A DNA stretch of 53,389 nt, taken from assembly GCF_904846415.1 (NCBI RefSeq), contig NZ_CAJHAR010000026.1:1-53389 (forward strand). Direction: 5' to 3'. The position numbers were made by a program, and so were the translations under genes. This document shows, piece by piece, positions 27,244-35,725 of the stretch; the stretch's first letter is position 1; each line of letters begins with the position of its first letter. Source of the stretch: Psychrobacter piscatorii (GTDB taxonomy: Bacteria; Pseudomonadota; Gammaproteobacteria; Pseudomonadales; Moraxellaceae). The notes under the pieces are model-generated. The model was not told the DNA's origin. It saw only the letters and a list, made by a program, of their open reading frames with translations, and made no database searches.

Positions 27244-28026
27244 CTAATAAGTCATTGGTGTATGTGCACTAACAATTCGAGACACACCATCCGTAGGATT
27301 AATAAAAGTATGCGGTTGATTAGTATCAATCACATAGCTATCCCCTTCATTCAACAAATACGTGGTCTCATTGATACGGATAATAATTTTGCCTTCGATG
27401 ACCGTACCAATTTCCTCACCTTCATGAGCAATTCTTTCTTCTGTTGAGCTGTTTGGCTGATACGTTTCGATCAAAAACCCTAAGTTTCTGGTCGCGCTAC
27501 AGTTGTAGACTTGCTTTAACGATACTCTGCTACTGGGCTCACTAAGTTCTAGCAAATCCTTTGGCGTTACAATCACTCTCGCCTTTGGCTCCTTCCACTC
27601 ATCACTAAAAAACGTGGTCAAATCAGAACCTAACACTGCCAAAATCGCCTTCAAGGTATTTACGGCGGGACTCACCTTATTACGCTCAATAGAGCTAATA
27701 GAAGTGTTCGTCAATCCTGATAATTTCGCCAATTTACGCTGCGAGTAGCCTTTTGCAAGGCGCAGTTGATTGATTTTTTTACCGATGTCTTCTTCTATCG
27801 ATTCGTCAGTGTCGCTAGATGTGTCTGTTTCAGAATCTATCAACTCATCTTCGTCATCACTACTGATGTCATCATCTTCCTCGATATCAATATCTTTATC
27901 ACTGGCAACATCAGCGTCAATGCTGTTACCAATCTCGCTATCGACACTTTTATCGATATCAGTGTTAGCGCTGTCAATATCTACCGGATCTTTAGTGGTG
28001 CTACTCGATTTGGGGTGTGCTGGCAT
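27244..28026 (-). CDS. puuR: PuuR-like XRE-cupin regulator with acidic N-terminal extension
   Basis: A 260-residue regulator; E. coli PuuR, repressor of putrescine use, is 185. The XRE helix-turn-helix (about 81-135) reads RLAKGYSQRKLAKLSGLTNT. The cupin (about 185-255) includes AHEGEEIGTVIEG and ends in the PuuR-like IVSAHTPMTY. Residues 13-80 are an added acidic tract, 31 of 68 being Asp or Glu. The start is uncertain: ATG 28026 is used here, ATG 28074 would add 16 residues. Both overlap the end of puuD, so the genes are translationally coupled. It probably controls the divergent puu promoters. Confidence 0.85.
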   Translation of the reverse strand: MPAHPKSSSTTKDPVDIDSANTDIDKSVDSEIGNSIDADVASDKDIDIEEDDDISSDDEDELIDSETDTSSDTDESIEEDIGKKINQLRLAKGYSQRKLAKLSGLTNTSISSIERNKVSPAVNTLKAILAVLGSDLTTFFSDEWKEPKARVIVTPKDLLELSEPSSRVSLKQVYNCSATRNLGFLIETYQPNSSTEERIAHEGEEIGTVIEGKIIIRINETTYLLNEGDSYVIDTNQPHTFINPTDGVSRIVSAHTPMTY

Positions 28027-28741
28027 GGTGAATGAATTCCGTGAATAGAAATTTGGACAAGTTATCTTGTGCATAATTTAACTCAGGATGCCATTGTACA
28101 CCAATCATAAAGGGATGTTGTAACAAGCTAATGGCTTCTACCAAGCCATCAGGGGCTAGGGCTTCGACAAATAAACGTTCACCTACTTTATCGATGGCTT
28201 GCTTATGTAAGGAGTTGACATGCCATTTTTCACCGAACGCCGCAAGTCTGCCATTAGGCTGGATAATGACATCATGTACGGGCTGATATTGCACCTCAAG
28301 TGGTTGCGTGCTGTCCTCTAAGTGCGGCTCATAAAACCCCTCTACCTCGCGCCAATCAGGGTGTAACGTGCCTTCAAAGTAAACATTCATCTCTTGCAGA
28401 CCCCGGCAAACGGCTAATAGTGGCGTACCCGTTCTGTCTGCATAAGCCAGTAATTTAAAGCTTAACTCATCACGGCCCAAATCTTGTTTTGCTTCGATGT
28501 GCGTTGCGCCGTAACGTGCTGGTGCCACATTGCTGTAGCTGCCCGTCAATAAAATACCATCTGCGATCGCTAGCAGTGCATCGAAATTTTCGTCATCAGC
28601 GGCTGTACTTGGTAGCAATATAGGATTACCGCCATAAAAATTCACCGCATCGATATATTTTTGATATACCGCTTGAGAGGGCTGACCATCGACCATCTTG
28701 TGACAAGCAACAATCGCGATGATAGGTCTAGAATTTTTCAT
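28001..28741 (-). CDS. puuD: Gamma-glutamyl-gamma-aminobutyrate hydrolase
   Basis: A 246-residue class I glutamine-amidotransferase-like peptidase that releases GABA and glutamate from gamma-glutamyl-GABA, the last glutamylated step of putrescine breakdown. The nucleophile is in VCRGLQEMNV (Cys112 by my count), and VQWHPE near residue 220 carries the catalytic His and Glu. The length fits the E. coli enzyme. It is the first gene of the leftward puuD-puuR unit, divergent from puuA. Confidence 0.93.
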   Translation of the reverse strand: MKNSRPIIAIVACHKMVDGQPSQAVYQKYIDAVNFYGGNPILLPSTAADDENFDALLAIADGILLTGSYSNVAPARYGATHIEAKQDLGRDELSFKLLAYADRTGTPLLAVCRGLQEMNVYFEGTLHPDWREVEGFYEPHLEDSTQPLEVQYQPVHDVIIQPNGRLAAFGEKWHVNSLHKQAIDKVGERLFVEALAPDGLVEAISLLQHPFMIGVQWHPELNYAQDNLSKFLFTEFIHHASTPQIE

Positions 28742-28830
28742 GTCGTTTTCCCTATTGATAACAATGAAGCCTAGCAGGCGATATTGTTTGATTCCTTGTT
28801 TAGCTAAAATTTACCATAGCATTCGATTAA

Positions 28831-28963
28831 ATGTAAACTATAAACTTCAATATCAGTAGTTTTTTTATATAAATTGGTCTAATTTGCATAAATTAGAGAA
28901 AAATGGGTGATTTAACGATAATTTTAAATAAAAATTGACAACTATAGTTTTCATACCTATATT
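28831..28963. promoter_or_regulatory. Divergent puu control region with promoter and mirrored operator-like sites
   Basis: For puuA, TTGACA (28935-28940), 17 bp and TATATT (28958-28963) make a strong sigma-70 promoter. The 12-mer TATAGTTTTCAT (28943-28954) lies in its spacer. Its near copy TATAGTTTACAT is on the other strand at 28831-28842, overlapping a TTTACA that with TAAATT 18 bp away could be the puuD promoter. One site per promoter, in mirror orientation, suggests operators for PuuR. The rest of the 28742-29134 gap shows no gene. Confidence 0.55.
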
Positions 28964-29134
28964 AGATTGATAAGTACCTCTTAATGAATATAAACAGTAA
29001 ATAATAACTTTCTTATAAATTACTGTTTTATCAAACATTTATCGTCATTTTCATCACAGATTCATACGTACTTAGGTGCAATAACTGTCATAACCACAAT
29101 CCCAATAGCTCTAAAATTCATAGGAAGAATAGAT

Positions 29135-30478
29135 ATGATGACAACCAATGGAATGGTCGAATCTGCAAATAACACAGAATACGTCTATGTTGCAGCAGGT
29201 GATATTAATGGCTTACTTCGTGGTAAGCGCATCCCATTCGATCAAATGGAAAAAGCAGAAAAAGGCGCCATACGACTACCGATGTCAATTTTAGGGGTCG
29301 ATATCTGGGGTGCGGATGTTATTGAATCTTCTCAGTGTAATGGCGATATCGATGCGATTGCCAAACCGACAGGGCGCGCCGCTTATCCCCTTCTTAACAC
29401 CAGCGCGCCCTCATCGTTACTGCCCGTTTGGCTCTATACGGAAGACAATGAACCTTACTACGGTGATGCTCGTCATGTGTTAGATTACATCAGCAAAAAA
29501 TTCCAAGCGCTTGGTCTGACCCCAGTGATGGCAACGGAGCTAGAATTTTATTTGGTTGACTATACCGAAGGGGAAACGCCAAGACCGCCTATCCGCCCTA
29601 AAAGCGGACTGAGACTGAATAAAACCTCAATTTTGAGCATCAATGATTTATTGCAGTTCGATGAATTTTTAGATGATGTCTATGCGCAGTGCGAAAAGCT
29701 CGATATTCCTGTTGATGCGGCGTTGGCTGAAAATGGTTGTGGTCAGTTTGAGATTAATTTATTACACGTGAACGATCCGCTCAAAGCGGCGGACGATGCG
29801 ATTTTGTTCAAGCAGGTCGTCAAAGCAGTAGCTGCTCGCCGTAAGCTCACCGCCACTTTTATGGCAAAACCTTTTGGTCTGCAATCTGGCAACGGTTTTC
29901 ATGTGCATTGCAGCTTGTTAGATAAAGACGGCAACAACGTCTTTGATAACGGCACAGATGAGGGTTCAGAGATTTTGCGCCATGCGGTTGCGGGCCTTCT
30001 AAAAACCATGTCGGACTGTACATTATTGTTTGCACCGCACGTTAACTCTTATCGTCGCTTTACCCCCGGTACGCTCGCTCCGAACAATGTGTCATGGGGT
30101 TATGAGAATCGCACAGCGGCCGTACGTATCCCTGGTGGCGATACCAAAGCACGTCGTATCGAGCACCGCGTGTCTGGCGCTGATGCCAACCCTTACTTGG
30201 TTTGTAGTGCCGTATTGGCAGGTATATTATATGGCATCGAAAACAAACTAGAGGCGCCAGAACCCGTCAATAGTATTACTTACGACGAAGCCACGCTCAA
30301 AACCTTACCGTTAGATTGGCTCTCAGCGATCCGTCAGTTTGAAAGCAGCGACATCATTGATTCGCTCTTCCCAAGCGAGATGATTGAGCTATTGATCGCT
30401 GTCAAAAAGCAAGAAGCCAAACGCTTTGCCCAGCAAGTCACCAACCTTGAATACCTCACCTATTTACAGGATGTGTAA
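29135..30478 (+). CDS. puuA: Gamma-glutamylputrescine synthetase (glutamine synthetase family)
   Basis: A 447-residue type I/III glutamine-synthetase-fold ligase that joins glutamate to putrescine with ATP. Visible GS parts are the beta-grasp N-terminus, the metal-binding MATELEFYLVD and the EINLLHVNDPLKAADD region, the KPFGLQSGNGFHVHCSL segment, and the ATP/ammonia-side NRTAAVRIPGG. It heads the rightward operon and overlaps nothing upstream; AGGAAG precedes the ATG. The puuB start is one base after its stop. Context with puuB, puuD and puuR favours putrescine (and perhaps cadaverine) over ammonia as acceptor. Confidence 0.92.
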   Translation: MMTTNGMVESANNTEYVYVAAGDINGLLRGKRIPFDQMEKAEKGAIRLPMSILGVDIWGADVIESSQCNGDIDAIAKPTGRAAYPLLNTSAPSSLLPVWLYTEDNEPYYGDARHVLDYISKKFQALGLTPVMATELEFYLVDYTEGETPRPPIRPKSGLRLNKTSILSINDLLQFDEFLDDVYAQCEKLDIPVDAALAENGCGQFEINLLHVNDPLKAADDAILFKQVVKAVAARRKLTATFMAKPFGLQSGNGFHVHCSLLDKDGNNVFDNGTDEGSEILRHAVAGLLKTMSDCTLLFAPHVNSYRRFTPGTLAPNNVSWGYENRTAAVRIPGGDTKARRIEHRVSGADANPYLVCSAVLAGILYGIENKLEAPEPVNSITYDEATLKTLPLDWLSAIRQFESSDIIDSLFPSEMIELLIAVKKQEAKRFAQQVTNLEYLTYLQDV

Positions 30479-30479
30479 T

Positions 30480-31796
30480 ATGTCTAACAACACGCGCAAT
30501 ATCCCGCACTATTCAGACAAAGGTCAATATCCTGACAGCTATTACGCTGCCAGTCGCAATCCTAAGCCTGATAGACCGACGCTAGAAAATGACATCCAAG
30601 TAGAAATCTGTGTGGTTGGTGGCGGCTTTAGTGGCTTATCGACTGCCCTGCATCTGATTGAAACCGATCATGAAGTTGTCGTACTCGAAGGCGCGCAGAT
30701 TGGTTGGGGCGCCTCAGGCCGTAATGGTGGTCAGATCGTCAATGGCTTAAATGCCAGTCTACAAAAAATCAAAAAGTCGTATGGCCAACAAAGTGCTGAC
30801 TTTGTCGGTCAATTGGTTACCCGTGGCGGCAAAATCATTCGCCGTTTTGTCAACGATTACGATATCAATTGCGACCTCAAAGAAAAGAATATCTTTGCTG
30901 CGTTGAACAAAGGACAGCTAAAAGACTTACAAGAGACGCATGCACTGTGGGAAAGCCACGGTATGCATGATAGAGAGATGCTGGACAAGCAAGGCATGCA
31001 AGAACATATCAAATCAGATGCTTATGTGGGCGGCGTCATTGACCATTCAGGCGGACATATTCACCCATTAAATCTTGCACTAGGTGAAGCGGCGGCTATC
31101 GAACAAGGTGGCGGCACTATTTATGAAAACACCTTGGTGGTAGATATTGAGTATGCCGATGATTCTATCAAAGTCATCACTGAGTTTGGCTCTGTCACTT
31201 GTAAACAAGCGATTCTGTGCGGTAATGCTTATCTTAATAAAGTGATTCCTAAGTTGACTGACCGAGTCATGCCCGTATCGACACAAATCATCGCGACCGA
31301 GCCGTTAGGTGATTTAGCCGATCAGCTGCTACCCACCGATGTCTGTGTCGAAGATGTACGCTATATTCTCGATTACTATCGTCTCTCGGCAGACAAGCGC
31401 ATGTTGTTCGGTGGCGGCACAGTATATGGCGGACAAGACCCCGCTGATATCACCGCCAAGATCAGACCAAACATGAACAAGATCTTTCCAGAGCTGCGTG
31501 ATGTCAAAATTGACTACGCATGGAGCGGTAATTTTGCTTTGTCATTCTCTCGCGTACCACAAATGGGTAAGCTACACGATCGGGTGTTTTTCGCCCATGG
31601 TTATAGTGGTCATGGCGTGACAGGCTCGCATCTGTTCGGACAAATCTTGGCCGATGCCATTAATGGTAAAACCAAAGAATTTGATACTTTTGCTCAAATC
31701 CCATGGATTCCGTTCCCGGGCGGTCGAGCACTGCGCGTGCCCTATTCAGTGATGGGCTCATGGTGGTATGCACTAAAAGATACGACTGGCCTATAA
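30480..31796 (+). CDS. puuB: Gamma-glutamylputrescine oxidoreductase
   Basis: A 438-residue FAD amine oxidase of the DAO superfamily that oxidises gamma-glutamylputrescine to the aminoaldehyde with release of ammonia and H2O2. The dinucleotide site VCVVGGGFSGLSTALHLIE is near residue 40, followed by GRNGGQIVNGL where the flavin sits. The C-terminal FFAHGYSGHGVTGSHLFGQ is typical. The start is the ATG at 30480, one base after the puuA stop, with AGGA in the puuA tail; longer in-frame starts lie inside puuA. Tight spacing shows co-translation with puuA. Confidence 0.92.
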   Translation: MSNNTRNIPHYSDKGQYPDSYYAASRNPKPDRPTLENDIQVEICVVGGGFSGLSTALHLIETDHEVVVLEGAQIGWGASGRNGGQIVNGLNASLQKIKKSYGQQSADFVGQLVTRGGKIIRRFVNDYDINCDLKEKNIFAALNKGQLKDLQETHALWESHGMHDREMLDKQGMQEHIKSDAYVGGVIDHSGGHIHPLNLALGEAAAIEQGGGTIYENTLVVDIEYADDSIKVITEFGSVTCKQAILCGNAYLNKVIPKLTDRVMPVSTQIIATEPLGDLADQLLPTDVCVEDVRYILDYYRLSADKRMLFGGGTVYGGQDPADITAKIRPNMNKIFPELRDVKIDYAWSGNFALSFSRVPQMGKLHDRVFFAHGYSGHGVTGSHLFGQILADAINGKTKEFDTFAQIPWIPFPGGRALRVPYSVMGSWWYALKDTTGL

Positions 31797-31999
31797 ACCC
31801 ACTAACACCTCGAATACTGAGTCTTAAATACTGAGCACTGAACAAATACAACGCTCTTAATGACTGTTATTAGATTTACCTGTCATAGCAATGGAGTGCT
31901 GTGGCAGGGTTAGATAGAAAGCCAATTCGCTACTTTCTACCTGACATCAACTACACCTAGAATTTGTCCTAAAAATAGAGTTTTACAGGGAGCGTAAGT

Positions 32000-33493
32000 A
32001 TGAACATGAAACTCAATGATGCTGTCGAGGGGCAGTATCACAATAAGCGAGTATTTCTCACCGTGTTAGGCGCACTCGCTATCTATTTAGCGTTTGCGTG
32101 GCTATCAACGACTCGTGGCCCAGACGAGTCGTGGGGAGCCCTATCCTTATTACCGACGTTATTGGTGCTCGTCACCGCCATTATCTCTAGGCGACCGTTC
32201 GAATCTATGATGGCAGGCTGTGTCGCGGGCCTTGTGATGCTTAACCCCTTTGATCTGGTCTCCCCTTTTGCAGACAATATGTCAATGGTATTGGGTAATG
32301 AGACCATTATTTGGATTGTGCTCGTCTGTGGTCTGATGGGCGGACTCATTCAATTGCTTGAAATTAGTGGTTGTCTTGATGGGTTTAGCGAATGGCTACA
32401 AAAAATCATTAAATCGCGCCGCCAGTCATTGCTCGCAACGTTCGCCTTGGGTATTGTGGTCTTTATTGATGATTATTTAAACTGCCTTGCCGTCTCTACG
32501 TCTGTCAAAAAACTGACTGATGTGTATGGTGTCTCTCGCGAAAAACTCGCCTATATCGTCGACTCCACCGCAGCACCGATGTGTGTAATCGTGCCTATCT
32601 CTACATGGGCGGTGTATTTTGCAGGTCTGTTAGAAGAAAACGGTGTGGCCGCAGATGGTGCTGGTCTTGGCCTTTATATCAGCGCCATTCCTTACATGGC
32701 GTATGCGTGGTTCGCTCTCCTAATCGTATTTTTGGTCGCGTACGGCATATTAGGTGACTGGGGACCGATGAAAAAAGCTGAGAAACGTGCCAAATCAGGC
32801 CACCCTGTCCCTGAAGCCTTTATCGAAGAGCAATTGGTCTCAAATGTCCAGGCCAAACGCAAATTATCGTTCAAAGCCAATATCGCAAACTTTGCCTTTC
32901 CGATGATCTTGCTTATTGTCTCAACCATTTACTTCGAAGTCGATCTGTTGCGCGGTGCGTTGCTCACCTGTTTTGTCACCGTCATTATCTATTGGATGCA
33001 AGGTATTTTGAGCTTTGAGACGCAAGTAGAGTCTATCTTTAAAGGCTTTAAAGTCATGCTTTATCCACTTTCAACGGTTATTGGCGGATTTTTCTTAAAA
33101 GCCATCAATGATGATCTTGGCATGACCACCTATGTGATCGAAGCCATCACCCCTTATATGACGATTATTATTTTCCCTGCGGTTATCTTTGCAGTCATGG
33201 CGTTCTTAACCTTCGCCACATCATCAAGTTGGGGGCTGTATGTGTTGGCAATGCCGATTGTCTTCCCGATATCGCTTGCTCTTGGTGTGAGTACGCCGCT
33301 TATGATTGGTGCGTTGTTGTCCGCGTCCTCGTTTGGTAGTCATGCCTGCTTCTTTAGCGACTCATCATTACTTGCCGCGCAAGGTGCTGGCTGCTCACCC
33401 ATGCAGCATGCCTTTACCCAGTTCCCCTATGCCATGCTAGGAGCCGGTTTATCTGTCGCAGCTTTCTTAGGATTGGGTTACATGATGGCGTAA
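32000..33493 (+). CDS. NhaC-family Na+/H+ antiporter-like membrane protein
   Basis: A 497-residue inner-membrane protein with about 11-13 hydrophobic segments. It has the family features LVCGLMGGLIQLLEISG, the FIDDYLNCLAVSTSVKKLTD segment with charged residues inside a membrane region, and SSWGLYVLAMPIVFPI near the end. The NhaC superfamily includes Na+/H+ antiporters and amino-acid or organic-acid exchangers. Its place between puuB and aguB suggests a role in uptake or exchange of a polyamine or product, which is inference. A 203-nt gap before it shows no terminator. Confidence 0.82.
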   Translation: MNMKLNDAVEGQYHNKRVFLTVLGALAIYLAFAWLSTTRGPDESWGALSLLPTLLVLVTAIISRRPFESMMAGCVAGLVMLNPFDLVSPFADNMSMVLGNETIIWIVLVCGLMGGLIQLLEISGCLDGFSEWLQKIIKSRRQSLLATFALGIVVFIDDYLNCLAVSTSVKKLTDVYGVSREKLAYIVDSTAAPMCVIVPISTWAVYFAGLLEENGVAADGAGLGLYISAIPYMAYAWFALLIVFLVAYGILGDWGPMKKAEKRAKSGHPVPEAFIEEQLVSNVQAKRKLSFKANIANFAFPMILLIVSTIYFEVDLLRGALLTCFVTVIIYWMQGILSFETQVESIFKGFKVMLYPLSTVIGGFFLKAINDDLGMTTYVIEAITPYMTIIIFPAVIFAVMAFLTFATSSSWGLYVLAMPIVFPISLALGVSTPLMIGALLSASSFGSHACFFSDSSLLAAQGAGCSPMQHAFTQFPYAMLGAGLSVAAFLGLGYMMA

Positions 33494-33520
33494 GCCAAAC
33501 CCAATGTTAGCGTTGTCACT

Positions 33521-33559
33521 ATGGTTTAACCAACAGTCTCTAATGGTTGGTTAAACCAT
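33521..33559 (+). repeat. Perfect 14-bp inverted repeat between antiporter gene and aguB
   Basis: ATGGTTTAACCAAC pairs with GTTGGTTAAACCAT around an 11-nt loop. No U-tract follows, so a processing or stability hairpin within the operon is more likely than a terminator; an operator is also possible. Confidence 0.7.
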
Positions 33560-33614
33560 AAAACCTATTATCTTTATACCGTATTACTTATCTATTATTA
33601 AAAGGATTTAAATC

Positions 33615-34484
33615 ATGCGAAACGTTACCGTTGCCACCACGCAAATGGCCTGTGGTTGGGATATCCAACAAAACATCGCCACTGCCACTGATTTGGTCAC
33701 CAAAGCCGCCAAAGCAGGTGCCAATATTATCTTACTGCAAGAGTTGTTTGAGACGCCGTACTTCTGCCAAGTTCATGAATTTGATTATTTTAAGCTGGCG
33801 ACGAGCGTTGCTGATAATGCCGCTATCAATCATTTCAAACAGTTGGCCAAGGAGCTAGAAGTGGTATTACCGATCAGCTTTTATGAAAAATCGGGCAATA
33901 CCTTTTTTAATAGCGTGACCGTGATTGACGCCGATGGCGAAATACTCGGTACCTATCGCAAGACTCATATCCCAGATGGCATTCCTTATGCCGAAAAGTT
34001 TTACTTCACCCCCGGTGATACAGGCTTTAAGGTTTGGGAAACCCAATATGCCAAGATTGGGGTAGGTATTTGCTGGGATCAGTGGTTCCCTGAATGCGCC
34101 CGTAGCATGGCATTGATGGGTGCAGAGCTATTATTTTATCCGACTGCGATTGGTGATGAACCAACACTCGGTATCAACTCAAAAGGTCATTGGCAGCGCT
34201 GTATGCAAGGCCATGCTGCTGCCAACCTGATGCCCGTCATCGCATCCAACCGTATCGGCACGGAAACCATCAGCCAAAATGGTAATGACAGTACCATGCA
34301 GTTCTATGGTGGCTCATTTATCACTGATGGTCGCGGCGAGATCATACAAGAAGCCTCTGCGGGGACTAGCGAAGTCATTAGTACGACCTTTGATTTAGAT
34401 CAGTTGGCTATCGAGCGCCGCCAATGGGGCGTGTTCCGTGACCGCCGTCCATCTATGTATGGCACGCTGCTGACTCATGGCTAA
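33615..34484 (+). CDS. aguB: N-carbamoylputrescine amidase
   Basis: A 289-residue nitrilase-superfamily amidase that splits N-carbamoylputrescine to putrescine, CO2 and ammonia. The triad is clear: Glu43 in LLQELFETPYF, Lys116 in YRKTHIPDG and Cys153 in GICWDQWFPE. The substrate segment GIPYAEKFYFTPGD is as in plant and Pseudomonas AguB. AAAGGA precedes the ATG. aguA follows after 66 nt, so the two complete agmatine-to-putrescine conversion and feed PuuA. Confidence 0.95.
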   Translation: MRNVTVATTQMACGWDIQQNIATATDLVTKAAKAGANIILLQELFETPYFCQVHEFDYFKLATSVADNAAINHFKQLAKELEVVLPISFYEKSGNTFFNSVTVIDADGEILGTYRKTHIPDGIPYAEKFYFTPGDTGFKVWETQYAKIGVGICWDQWFPECARSMALMGAELLFYPTAIGDEPTLGINSKGHWQRCMQGHAAANLMPVIASNRIGTETISQNGNDSTMQFYGGSFITDGRGEIIQEASAGTSEVISTTFDLDQLAIERRQWGVFRDRRPSMYGTLLTHG

Positions 34485-34550
34485 TAGATACCCTATTTTC
34501 AATTATCTCTTACTACTTTTATCGTCGCATGAATGCGATAAGGTGATTTT

Positions 34551-35675
34551 ATGTCCAAATTACTGACCGACACGACACCACAGCAAGACAGCTTTTACAT
34601 GCCAGCAGAATTCGAGCTGATAGAAAAAGTATGGATGGTATGGCCATACCGTGCGGATAACTGGCGACAACAAGCCACTCCTGCCAAGAGGGCTTATACT
34701 GATGTTGCATTGGCAATTAACAAGTTTTGTGAAGTTGGCGTACTGGTTAATCCTGATGATTATCAGCAGTGCCGCGATAGCTTGCCTGCCGATATCGACG
34801 TGATTTCCATGCCGAGTGATGATGCGTGGGCGCGTGATATCGTGCCGACATTTTTAGTCAATAATGCTGGCGAGATACGCGCTTGTGACTGGACGTTCAA
34901 TGCATGGGGCGGCGACTATGATGGCCTCTACTCGCCTTGGGACGACGATGATAAGTTAGCAGAACGACTGTGTGAGCATTTAGATATTAGCCGCTATCGC
35001 ACAGATAACTTTGTGATGGAAGGCGGCGCGTTTCATGTCGATGGTGAGGGCACGGTTCTAACCACACGTATGTGCCTGCTAAGCCCGGGGCGCAACCCAC
35101 ATCTGACTGAAGCACAAATTGAAGATAAACTAAAAGCCTATCTCAATGTACAAAAAGTGCTGTGGATTGATGATGGAATCGATCCTGACGAGACCACAGG
35201 TCATGTCGATGATATCGCCTGTTTTGCGCGGCCTGGTGAAGTGGTGTGTTTATACACTGACGACCCTGAGCATCCTTTTTATGACGCCACGCAAAAAGCC
35301 TATGAACAACTCTCAAATATGACCGATGCAAAAGGCAGACGCTTAACAGTTCATAAGCTTTGCTGCACCCAGCAGCCAGTGACCTTGCCTGATGACTATG
35401 ACATTGTCCAATCTAACGATGCCAAACCGCGCTTGACAGGTGATGTCTGTATTGCCTCTTATGCCAATTTTCTCATTTGTAATGATGCGGTCATCGTACC
35501 GCAATATGATGATATAAATGATGCTTTAGCCATCGCACAGCTTGAAAAAGTCTTTCCGCAGCATCAAGTAGTGGGAGTACGCACAAAAGAGATTGTCTAT
35601 GGCGGCGGTAATATTCATTGTATTACCCAGCAGCAACCAAAATCATTAGTCAAAAGCACCCGCATAAAAATATAG
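34551..35675 (+). CDS. aguA: Agmatine deiminase
   Basis: A 374-residue pentein-fold enzyme that turns agmatine into N-carbamoylputrescine and ammonia. Conserved parts are PAEFELIEKVWMVWPYRADNW near the start, DDAWARDIVPTFLV and WTFNAWGG, the TTGHVDDIACFARPG segment with the catalytic His/Asp, and the nucleophile in GGGNIHCITQQQP (Cys357). Length and motif order match the family. It lies between aguB and the aldehyde dehydrogenase in the same operon. Confidence 0.96.
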   Translation: MSKLLTDTTPQQDSFYMPAEFELIEKVWMVWPYRADNWRQQATPAKRAYTDVALAINKFCEVGVLVNPDDYQQCRDSLPADIDVISMPSDDAWARDIVPTFLVNNAGEIRACDWTFNAWGGDYDGLYSPWDDDDKLAERLCEHLDISRYRTDNFVMEGGAFHVDGEGTVLTTRMCLLSPGRNPHLTEAQIEDKLKAYLNVQKVLWIDDGIDPDETTGHVDDIACFARPGEVVCLYTDDPEHPFYDATQKAYEQLSNMTDAKGRRLTVHKLCCTQQPVTLPDDYDIVQSNDAKPRLTGDVCIASYANFLICNDAVIVPQYDDINDALAIAQLEKVFPQHQVVGVRTKEIVYGGGNIHCITQQQPKSLVKSTRIKI

Positions 35676-35725
35676 ACCCAAATGGATTTTGAACCCAAGA
35701 ATATTTTAAACTAAAGGACATAACT

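Noticed and set aside
27766..28048. Open frames on the plus strand across the acidic part of puuR
   Set aside because: They mirror the repetitive Asp/Ser codons of puuR, have no ribosome site, and give low-complexity products.
30426..30479. Longer puuB start inside puuA
   Set aside because: It is a TTG without a ribosome site; ATG 30480 with AGGA and typical coupling fits better.
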